Below the pieces are notes generated by a model, which had not been told where the DNA came from, did no database searches, and worked only from the letters and a program-made list of their open reading frames with translations. Shown in pieces: positions 55,511 through 64,000 of a stretch of 64,000 nucleotides of DNA (the stretch's first letter is position 1; every line of letters starts with the position of its first letter). The DNA lies in NCBI GenBank assembly GCA_037892935.1, contig JAYXKI010000021.1, positions 1-64,000 of the forward strand, read 5' to 3'. A program made the translations under genes and the position numbers. Source of the stretch: Phlebopus portentosus. Lineage: Eukaryota > Basidiomycota > Agaricomycetes > Boletales > Boletinellaceae.

Positions 55511-56565
55511 TTATAATTTTGCTCCAATCCTGGGATAATCAATCTTGCTGTTTCATAGTGCAATACCCACTATCGATCAGTAAGTATTGCTCTGCCCTGG
55601 GAGGGTTTCTTCTGTGCCTGTTAATACAATTAGCTGATCACCGATAAGCGTATCGTCGACGGCTAAAGCAGGCTTACACACTCCATCGGAGTTTTGTTAG
55701 AGCGCTCCATACATTCGAAGAAGAAGTCAATTCGGCGTTTCACACAATAAACTTCTATCGAGGTAAGAAGCACTCAAACACCCCTATCCTAGAACCCTAC
55801 CGGTCGGTTATACTATCCGCCCTGGAGCTTCGAATCACCGCCGAAAGACACAAAAGAGTTGGAAGGAAGTTCTTGCTTGTACACGCGGACAACCTATTGA
55901 ACGGACACAGTTTCAATTGGGAGGCACTCAGAGGTCCGACACCGGTTGAAGAAGAACTACTCGCTCTGTGTCAGGAATATAAAGCGTTTGAATACACCCT
56001 ACTCAAACATTCTCATTTCCTCCATCAAGTCCTTTTACAAGTTTATCAAGGCAACTATACTACTGCGAAACAACTATGTCACCGATGGAACTGTGGCAAG
56101 TTGGTTGGTCTAGTCTCTGGCTTACACTCTGCATCGTCTGGTTTTCTTCCATGGTATACGTCATTGCTCAACAACTCCGAGGTCGAATCAGCCTTCTTCG
56201 AGGCTTTGGAACGCTATGGACGTGGGTGGAACGGCAAAACAACGAAAGAAGTTCCCCATTCCGTCGTGCCGGTCGGAGATTTCTACTCCAAACTCAACGA
56301 CTGGCAGTTCCTCAACCCGGACCTGGAGAACATATGGAATCCGCTCTGGCACGCATCAGCGAACGACTTGACAGTCTACACGGACGCTTGGACCGAATGG
56401 TCAGTGCTGACGGGCAACCCAACCAAGTTGTCTCCGCCCTGCGACACGCCGTCATCGACCTCGACAATCGACTTACTAGCGTTGATCGGTCCCTCAGAAC
56501 TCTCACAGCTACTGTCGCTCGACTCTACAACATGGGCTCTCAATACTCCGAGAACCTTACCGTAG
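55468..56565 (+). CDS. Pre-gag ORF1 of the long chromovirus (spliced start proposed)
   Basis: The frame is open from 55,648 to 56,565 (about 306 codons) without any methionine. The only upstream in-frame ATG is at 55,468, inside the LTR end. A candidate 69-nt intron (55,580-55,648, perfect GTAAGT donor, AAG acceptor) would remove the TAA at 55,645 and join them in frame. The protein is rich in aromatic residues: GHSFNWEALRG, EYKAFEYTLLKHSHFLHQVL, FYSKLNDWQFLNPDLENIW. No known Gag or other family was recognised. The last 490 nt overlap ORF2 in another frame. The ORF could instead be the 5' part of one protein made by frameshifting into ORF2. Confidence 0.45.
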
Positions 56566-57818
56566 AAGGACAGACACTGGGGGAGTTTCTGGCGCATATT
56601 CAGGGACACATCGGAGATGCGATCGCCGAGGCAGTCATCACCAATCTCAGGCGAGAAGGCGAACAGCAGGACGTACGGATCAACTATGCGTTCGGTATTC
56701 TTCAAGCTCGTATTCTGGGAGCGATAACAATGGCCATTCAGGGCAGTCAATCAGCCCTTGCTCAACAAGTGGTCAACTCCCAGCAAGAGATTATTCGGCT
56801 GACTGGCACGGACTTCCTGCAGTTACACACGCAGGCTAGCTACCTGGTCGAACAGGTCGAGGCTATTCGAGCCCGGATCAGCAATGCCGAGGAAGAACTC
56901 GCGGCCCAGTACTCGATCACGGAAGGCATTCGTCGGATCCAACAAACGATTAGGCTTCGTCAATCCTACCTGACGCAGCGAGCTAGGCGAGGAGGGGCAA
57001 GGTTGAGCCCTGACTCCCCGCTGCAAGGTAGAGGCCTAGGTCTAGCTAGCCGCTTCGAAAGCGTGAGCTCGGACTCCGACGACGACCAGATGCCCGGCCT
57101 GATCCCAGCAAGTGAACGCTTTGTGGATCAGATGGTCGAGATCATTCGCCAGAGTGGGGAACCAGGAGGAACGGACACTCGAACAGGACAACTGTCGTCG
57201 CAGTTGCGACAGCAAGCAGTAGAAGTTGGAAGGAGCTATGTCGCTGAGGTAGTTGCGGAAAGAGGTCTGGTAGCGCCTACTGCGCTCGCCCAAGAGGAAC
57301 AGGAAGTCGAAGGAAGCATCGAAGTTGAAGAAGATCTCCCGGACTACGTCTCCACAGAAACGCAACCTGGAAGCCTGAACCAGCAAGCAGAAGAACTGCT
57401 GAGGGAGGTGATTCCTGAGTCGCCACAGCCCTGGCCATCCAACGACGGATGGGGACCGCCTCCCGATGCTGGGGAAGCATGGGAGGCGGACAACACGGCA
57501 GAAACGGGTATGGCACGGGAATCCGGGAGCTCATGTGGAACGAGCAAGGAGAGCTCGTCGAGGGAGCGATCCAACGGCTGGGATGGAATGGCCACTACGT
57601 CGAAAGGAACCACCTCCAGTACCCGCACCAGGACTCGCCGCCAGGATCGCCTACTCCAAGTGCTCTTGAGCTTGAGGAGAGAGAAGCAAGGCTCCAGGCG
57701 GTCAGTGAGTACTCCCCAGACTCTGATTATATCTATGATCCTATCATTCGTCCTAACAGCTGCCCTATACCATCGGACTCTCTCGACATACGAGAGGGAC
57801 CACCGAGGCAGGGGGTAG
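56076..57818 (+). CDS. Pre-gag ORF2 of the long chromovirus, 580 aa, coiled coil
   Basis: It starts at the first ATG after the LTR. After a tryptophan-rich hydrophobic start (about residues 5-35) and a basic region, a long helical part begins near residue 85 (ESALARISERLDSLHGRLDR). It runs to about residue 310, with several heptad-like blocks (VEQVEAIRARISNAEEELAA). The C-terminal third is acidic and low-complexity. A coiled-coil structural or capsid-like protein is possible; no family was recognised. The part before about residue 85 may be an artefact of overlap with ORF1. Confidence 0.5.
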   Translation: MSPMELWQVGWSSLWLTLCIVWFSSMVYVIAQQLRGRISLLRGFGTLWTWVERQNNERSSPFRRAGRRFLLQTQRLAVPQPGPGEHMESALARISERLDSLHGRLDRMVSADGQPNQVVSALRHAVIDLDNRLTSVDRSLRTLTATVARLYNMGSQYSENLTVEGQTLGEFLAHIQGHIGDAIAEAVITNLRREGEQQDVRINYAFGILQARILGAITMAIQGSQSALAQQVVNSQQEIIRLTGTDFLQLHTQASYLVEQVEAIRARISNAEEELAAQYSITEGIRRIQQTIRLRQSYLTQRARRGGARLSPDSPLQGRGLGLASRFESVSSDSDDDQMPGLIPASERFVDQMVEIIRQSGEPGGTDTRTGQLSSQLRQQAVEVGRSYVAEVVAERGLVAPTALAQEEQEVEGSIEVEEDLPDYVSTETQPGSLNQQAEELLREVIPESPQPWPSNDGWGPPPDAGEAWEADNTAETGMARESGSSCGTSKESSSRERSNGWDGMATTSKGTTSSTRTRTRRQDRLLQVLLSLRREKQGSRRSVSTPQTLIISMILSFVLTAALYHRTLSTYERDHRGRG

Positions 57819-57982
57819 CGAACATGGCGATGGTAGTTTGGGTGCGAGGTAACAATGTAGAAGAGCCAACCAGCGAGGATCAAGAGTACTTCGATGCGAA
57901 CGACGAATGGGAGACAGAAGAGGAAAGCGAGGAACACGAAAGCGGCGAGGAACGATACGAAGCTCGGGAAGAAAGGAGATAG
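57449..57982 (+). CDS. Pre-gag ORF3 of the long chromovirus, 177 aa, acidic tail
   Basis: Overlaps the end of ORF2 in the -1 frame. It contains IRELMWNEQGELVEGAIQRL, ALELEEREARLQAVSEYSPD and an acidic tail (EYFDANDEWETEEESEEHES). Composition looks more protein-like than ORF2 in the overlap, so ORF2 may continue into ORF3 by a -1 shift or a lost base. Confidence 0.45.
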   Translation: MGTASRCWGSMGGGQHGRNGYGTGIRELMWNEQGELVEGAIQRLGWNGHYVERNHLQYPHQDSPPGSPTPSALELEEREARLQAVSEYSPDSDYIYDPIIRPNSCPIPSDSLDIREGPPRQGVANMAMVVWVRGNNVEEPTSEDQEYFDANDEWETEEESEEHESGEERYEAREERR

Positions 57983-58179
57983 GCCCTGGTTTAGAGCTGG
58001 GAGCTTGCCAGGAGGAAGAAAGACGCCCAAGAACCGACCGGGGAGGAAGGGTAAGGTGGCTAGTTGGAAAGCGGAGGTGGTACTCGCTGGATAACTTAGC
58101 TACTAAACCATGTATTATTGTAATGCGCTGAATGAAGGTGATACTCATAAAAATGTTGGTTGAATTCGTCTAGGTCATT

Positions 58180-59201
58180 ATGTCAAACAAAGATATCATG
58201 AAGTATCCCTTGTTTAAGGGAAACCCTTATGAGTCGCTTGAGAACTTCCAGAATCAAATGATCAGCCGGTTGAATGAAAAACATCCGAGCGACCCAGTCA
58301 AGAGGGTTAAGATTATTTTGGAATGTCTGCGAGGTCAAGCTCAGACTTGGGTTAATGGCAAGTGGGCCGTGAACAGAAATCAATTAGTCTCCACCTACAA
58401 GCGAGATGCGGATGGCAAGCTTGTTATAGACAAGAAGGGTGGATGGGACACGAGGACGATCTATGGAACGAATTAGCGCTCAACCACAATGGCATTTTTG
58501 GACTTCAAGAAGAAGCCGAGCGGAATATTAGGACGATTTATCAGGAACGGGCGCGGGTGAAGCAGTATAACAGGGCCTTTGACGACATTAGGATGAGGCT
58601 GCCAAAGCACTACGACCATCAGGCACTGATTTACGAGTACAAGAGAGGACTCAATCAAACGATCCTAAAGGCCCTGCTTACGAATACAGACCACCCAGAA
58701 TGGGACCTGAACCAATGGAAGGAGAACGCTAGTAATCTGGAGGCCAGTCTGATGGCTGCCAAGGTGATAGGCAGCAATAGGAAGTACACCCCTATGTTTA
58801 AAGATGGGCAGGCAGTATCGTACACGCCAGTGCCCCCAGAAGCTCGCCGTCCAGCTGAGTTTCTGGGTGAGCCTATGGACATCGACATGTCTAGGCGCTT
58901 TACTAGGGGGTCCCGAGGAGATGCCGGGATATGCTGGGCATGCGGCAAGACAGGTCACTTCGCACGGGACTGCAACAACGTAGGGCGAGACACACAGGGA
59001 AGCCGTGGACACCGAACCAACTACAAGAGACGGGTGCAGAAGAGACGATCTGGCAAGACTGGCCGCTTCCTAAAACGGCCGGAAGTTGGGATTAGCAGCA
59101 ATTCTGAAATGGAAGAACTACTGGACAAGAAAACGAAGTTACCAAGGCGTAAGGAACGGGCTTCGTATGCCCTCGAGGAGGATTCCGAGGAGGATTTTTG
59201 A
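58180..59201 (+). pseudogene. Gag of the long chromovirus, one frameshift
   Basis: ATG at 58,180 starts a Gag-like domain (YPLFKGNPYESLENFQNQMI, then KIILECLRGQAQTWVNGKW). The frame ends at 58,476, but the continuation DDLWNELALNHNGIFGLQEE is in the -1 frame from about 58,455, so one base has been lost near 58,450. It goes on to a zinc knuckle CWACGKTGHFARDC (58,932-58,973) and a lysine/arginine-rich tail, stopping at TGA 59,199-59,201. Gag would form the particle and bind RNA. Confidence 0.82.
59195..59201 (+). promoter_or_regulatory. Possible -1 frameshift site at the gag stop
   Basis: TTTTTGA: a T5 run leads directly into the gag TGA. A one-base back-slip on TTT gives TTG AAG GGC, the pol frame. 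It is not a full X XXY YYZ heptamer. Confidence 0.4.
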
Positions 59202-62200
59202 AGGGCCGCCAGTCAACATCGGACACTGGCGAAGGCTCGAAGGACACACAAGAGATAAAGCGCCAATGGACTATTGCTAGACCAAACTCCAACCATCCTA
59301 CTATACCCATTGACGTCATTCAGGGACAGAAAAAGGTTAATCTCTCGGCTATGATTGACTCCAGATCTGCGATCACTACTATTAGTCCCACGGTTGTACA
59401 GAGCCTAGGGCTGAGAACAGTGCCTGCAGAAGGTAATTATACCATCCGGAACGCCGATGGATCGATTAATCATGGTGGATGGACTCGGAACGTCAGAGCA
59501 ATAGTTGACACAGGGATTACAAGAGGTTTAATGGACATCGCAGTGGTGGATACACACGAAGACAAGTTTCTCATAGGAAATGATTGGCTTGAACAGCATA
59601 AGCCAACCATCGACTGGACAAAGGGGATTCTTCACAAAGGCGGGAAGGAAATTGCATTTAATGAAACGGCACGATTGCGTTCCATACAGCTAATCCTAGC
59701 CCCAAGGAAGCTCCGGAAACGCAGAAGATGGCGAAGAATTCCAGACTACATTCCACCCGAATGGGATGCTGATGATGAAAAGGAAGAAGCTTGGGAAACT
59801 AGGGTCTATTACCACAGCGACATCGAAACAGGACAAGAAACTGAGAAGGAAGACATAGAAGAAGAACCTACGATCGTACCACCAGACAAAGGAAAAGAAA
59901 AGGAATCAGCAGCACCGCTTGTCACGTTCGAAGAAGTCATGCACAAGCCGCCAGAACTCTCCTTCGCTAAGCAAGAAGGAAGATGGAAATTCTTTTGGTT
60001 CGGGGACAAGTGCCGAATAACGAAGGACGATCAAAACTGGCACAACTTTAACAGTCTCGAGGATGCAGATGGTGCAGTATACCGCACCATGGTCAGAGAA
60101 ATGGACAAGGGCGCTAAACATGATGAACTCCTCGATGAATATGGCGGCATGTATATGGCGCGTCTTCAGCTGATAGCGATTCAGGGAGGCCTGGGAACAA
60201 CGACCTCACCAACAACATCTGAAGACCAAGCAAGAGTGCGGGAAGAAATACAGGCACAAATGACAATCGACGCAGAAGGATCTGATACGAGTAGAAGGAA
60301 GAAGCCTAGTGTACCACCTAAAGGAGGAAAGCCTGGACACTACGCACCTGATCCTCTCAAGATGCGTCGACAGAAGAGTGGAGGAAGTGGTACAGAATCG
60401 AACCCTGTCATAAGGAGTATTAGGGTGGAGTGGACTCCTCCATCCGTGCACGAGGGCCAAAATGACTCAACCTTGGCAGTGCAAAAGCAGTCGGTAAGCT
60501 TCACCACACGAAGCAGAGGTACAAGCAGGAGTACTTCGGGTCGGGAGCGCCGTAGAACTAAGGCTACGAAGCGTACTAGGTTCGGCCACCTAGCGAGATC
60601 TCCTCCTACGAGAGACCGAGGAGTGACTAGACATGAGACGCCGTTCAAGGGTAGGCTAGTGTCTAGGAAAGTGGTCCACCCCAAAGGGAGGGTAGTCCCA
60701 CTCAAGTGGCACAGGGCCGAAGTTAGTACGCCGCAATCATCAAGTAGGCTAGCTTCGGGAGCTCAAGTGCGCCCGCGAAGACCACGGTTTAAGAACCAAA
60801 TGCAGGGCCCTGCTCCGACAGGGAAAACAAACGGTAAAGGTAACAGGTTCATTTCGAATTATGCCGTGATGGAGCAGGGGCTCTCGCAGGGGCAGAAGAG
60901 GCGCCGATGGCGCACGCCTGTTGACTCGGTCATGCAGCCGCCCAAAGTGGAAGGAAAAGTGCTAGAGAGAAGAGCTGGATCTGAGACGGAGTTCAAGGGT
61001 ATCCTAGGATCGCACAAGCCTGCTACCTTAGTGGAAGCAGAGGACGCCTCTCGAAGAGGAGAGCCACCCAAACCTCCTCACTGGATCCGCCGTCTAGAGC
61101 ATCGACAAGTCGCATCAAGGAGAGAACGCCTTCTCAAGTATAACAGCATAGCTCAAAAATATGCGCAGGAGAAAGCACTCGATGAAAGGATGGCAGACTC
61201 TGCTGGTGGCAAATCTCTCGAAGAAATTCTTCCAAAACAAATATGGGAGTTCAGGGATAGGTTCGACAAGGACGCCGCCAAACGGCTGCCGAAGTCGGGA
61301 CAATGGGACATGAAGATCGAGCTCCTACCAGGAGCAGAGCTCCCGAAACCTGGACCGGTATATCCACTCGCTCCTGCTGAAAAGCGAGCGGTAGAAGAAT
61401 GGATTCGCGAGGACCTGAAGAAGGGATGGATTCGTGTTGTAGGAAACCGAGTACCAGCTGAAGAAAAGGCAAACACTTGCGCACCAGTATTTGTCATAGC
61501 CAAGAAGACAATAGGGAAGGATGGCAAGCCGGAGTATAGGATTGTTATCGACTATAGAGGACTGAATGCGGTGGTCATTCCAGACCACCAACCAATGCCT
61601 CTATTACATATGCTCCCGGACGACCTTGCACATGCCAAATGGTTCTCTACACTGGATTTGCGAAGCGGGTATAACAACATCAGAATACACCCTGGGCATG
61701 AGAAGTATGCCGCCTTCAGGACTCACATGGGAGTATACCAGCCGATGGTAATGCAGTTTGGATTAATGAATGCACCTGCGGTATTCCAACGTGCAATGAA
61801 CGAGCTCTTTCAGGACATGATTGGGCAGGGCATACTCATTTATTTGGACGACATTATAGTCTATGCGGAAACGGAACAGGAACATTGGGACCTGTTAGCA
61901 GAGGTATTGCGCAGGTTGAGGGAAGCAGACTTCTTCTGCAAACCAGAGAAGTGCTACTTCGGAAAGAAGGAACTCGACTATTTAGGATTTGTGGTTAACC
62001 AGTCGGGCATGCAGATGGATCCCTACAAGGTAAAGGCAGTTCAAGAATGGCCAGATTTGTCAAGCAAGCGAGACATTCGAAAGTTTATCGGTTTTGCAAA
62101 CTTCTACCGAAAATTTATTGAAGGTTTCGCCAAGATCGCTAGGCCACTAACGGAACTTATGTCCGGCAAGAAGACATTTACCTGGGGAGAGCGACAACAA

Positions 62201-64000
62201 GAGAGCTTTAGGAAACTTAAAGAAGCTTTTACCACTGCACCGATGCTAGTACGACCGGATCATGAGAAGCAATTTGTGCTGGAAACCGACGCGTCAAACT
62301 TTGCGATGGGAGCCGTGCTCTCGCAGCTTGGGGACGATGAAATTTTGCACCCCATTGGATATTGGTCGAACACCTATCGAGACGCCGAGAATAACTATCC
62401 AGTAATGGACAAGGAATTACTAGCGATTGTCAAGGCCTTGAGCAACTGGAGGCACCACTTGGAAGGAGCTAAACATGAGATTCGAGTGGTCAGCGATCAA
62501 GCTAACCTTCGATATTTTATGGGAGCTAGGAAGCTAAGTGGCCGCCAAGCAAGATGGGCGACATTTCTCAGCAGATTTCGATTTCGAATCGAGTATCGAC
62601 CTGGAACCAAGAATTCACGAGCGGACGCATTATCAAGGAGGCCAGACTATGAACAGGGCCAAGAGGACCAGCCAGAACAAGTCCTACTTCCTCCGCAATT
62701 GTTCAGAACATCGGACCTGCCCATGCGCACAGTACGGGTATTTGAGCTTACAGGGGGTCCTGAACTGGGAGAGAAGATTCGAGACGCCTATGAACGATCC
62801 AAAGAGCCAGCAATCGGAACGTTCGAAGAAGGATATTGGTGGAAGGATGATAAATTGGTTATCCCGCCAGACGAAGAAGTTAAGAAGGAAATTGTACGAC
62901 AGTGCCATGACGCACCGGCGTCAGGACACCCGGGGTTACAGAAGACTATAGACAAACTAGAAAGAAGAGTTTGGTGGCCGAAGATGAGGGAATGGGTCGA
63001 AGAATATGTGCGCACATGCGACGTGTGCCAGAGGACGAAAGCACGACGAGGAAAGACGCAACCACCGCTGCAACCTTTGCAGATAGCGACAAGGCCCTAC
63101 GACGAGATTACCATGGACTATGTCACCGGACTTCCAACGACGAGCAAAGGAAACAATGCAATACTAGTGGTGGTAGACAGGTTCTCTAAAATGGGAACTT
63201 TTATACCTACTACAGTAAATGCAAACTCGAAGACTACTGCGGACTTAATGATCAATTATGTCTACAGTAAGGTCGGGACTCCGAAGACAGTGATCAGCGA
63301 CAGGGGACCTCAATTCGCTAGCCGGTTTACAGAACAGGTGAACCAGGCCCTCGGGATCGAAACGAAGCTTAGTACGGCGTATCATCCACAAACAGATGGT
63401 CAAACGGAGCGAGTAAACCAAGAAATGGAACAGCTGTTACGTTGCTATTCCAGCTTGCAGCAGGACGACTGGGACGAACATTTGCCTATGGCAGAATTCG
63501 CCTATAACAGTCGCTCTCACTCCAGTACAGGCAAGACGCCATTTGAATTGGTGTATGGATTTCAGCCGGAGTTAGGATTCAAGCTTCCGATCCGAGGAAC
63601 TCAAGACTATGTGGCTATGCGAAAGAAGAATCAAGAAGAGGCAACCAAGGCGCTGGAGAAGGCACGAGACGCGATGAAGAGATTTGCGGATAGACACCGA
63701 GGCCCGATGCCGTCATTCAAAGTTGGCGATAAAGTTATGTTAGATGGTCGGAATCTAACCTTGCTAGTTCCCACGAGGAAGCTAGGGGATAGAAACCTGG
63801 GACCTTATCAAGTTATCGCAAAGCATGGGCTAGTCAACTACGAATTGGATCTCCCAAAAGAGTTGAGGATCCACCCGGTGTTCTATGCAGGACTATTAAT
63901 TCCCTATCGAGAAAGGAAAGATCCGGCACAGAGAACAAGACCACCACCAGAAGTTATCGCTGGAGAAACCGAATACGAGGTTGAAGCAATCCGGGACATG
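59201..64000 (+). CDS. Pol of the long chromovirus (protease-RT-RNase H-integrase-chromodomain), partial at the window end
   Basis: One frame is open without a stop from 59,201 to 64,000 (1,600 codons). Protease-like core: NLSAMIDSRSAITTISPTVV at about 59,339-59,400, with DSR where DSG is expected; IGNDWLEQHKPTIDW follows. A charged linker spans about 59,750-61,140. RT: YRIVIDYRGLNAV, FSTLDLRSGYNNIRI and IYLDDIIVY (YLDD at 61,841-61,852). RNase H starts FVLETDASNFAMGAVL (about 62,275). Integrase has the zinc-domain residues HDAPASGHPG and CDVCQ, then D in ITMDYVTGLP, D in VISDRGPQF and E in VNQEMEQLL. The end EYEVEAIRDM starts a chromodomain. Apart from the protease G-to-R change it looks competent. 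Confidence 0.92.

Larger units (their letters stand above)
53905..64000 (+). mobile_element. Long Ty3/gypsy chromovirus with U3 ORF and pre-gag ORF block (runs off the window)
   Basis: Order: LTR with ORF (53,905-55,510), overlapping ORFs (55,468-57,982), gag with one frameshift (58,180-59,201), and pol open to the window end. Pol holds protease, a roughly 460-codon low-complexity linker, RT with intact YLDD, RNase H, integrase and the start of a chromodomain. The visible part is already 10.1 kb. It is inserted in gag of gypsy B. Confidence 0.9.

Noticed and set aside
57344..58030. 228-codon minus-strand frame
   Set aside because: Antisense of ORF2/ORF3 of the chromovirus, leucine- and serine-rich shadow composition.
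60340..61591. Minus-strand frames over the Pol linker and RT
   Set aside because: Antisense of an uninterrupted 1,600-codon Pol frame.

Overview
The window looks like a transposon-rich, gene-poor stretch of a filamentous basidiomycete nuclear genome, probably an agaricomycete. The reasons are the many 42-90 nt GT-AG introns, basidiomycete-type families (an expanded kinase family, a membrane-tailed WD40 protein, an F-box/LRR-like protein, a GMSSDES protein), fungal chromoviruses and a Tc1-like element. No tRNA, rRNA, CRISPR array or bacterial-type operon was seen. All calls were made by reading the sequence; no database search was run.

Layout. 1-11,000: an hAT-like MITE, degenerate genes (kinase remnant, Copia remnant, 5'-truncated membrane protein) and one intact 7-exon gene for an R1-type zinc-finger protein (9,386-10,790, minus). 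11,084-18,046: two nested CACAG-ended elements with 3-bp target duplications, each carrying the 3' half of a cohesin SMC1 gene joined to a scrap of HSP70. 19,500-27,200: more housekeeping-gene fragments (RING finger, HIR1, and an HSP70-RPB1-HSP70 chimera) around an intact 297-codon gene of unknown function (23,693-24,695). 28,000-45,000: dispersed repeats, a WD40 gene with one frameshift, an intact 6-exon gene (35,050-37,029, minus), an intact two-exon F-box-like gene (39,479-40,953) and a broken DD34E Tc1 transposase.

45,100-64,000 is dominated by Ty3/gypsy chromoviruses. A solo 1,605-bp LTR interrupts an AT-hook gene at 45,985. From 48,058 there is a nest: host gene, interrupted by gypsy A, interrupted by gypsy B, interrupted by a long chromovirus (53,905 onward) that runs off the window. 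The long chromovirus is the most unusual object. Its U3 encodes a conserved 327-codon ORF, and between LTR and gag it has about 2.3 kb of overlapping ORFs behind a 605-nt stretch without any ATG.

Together the region reads as heterochromatin-like sequence. Mobile elements have inserted in each other, several have captured or sit next to pieces of host genes (SMC1, HSP70, RPB1, HIR1), and a few single-copy genes survive between them.
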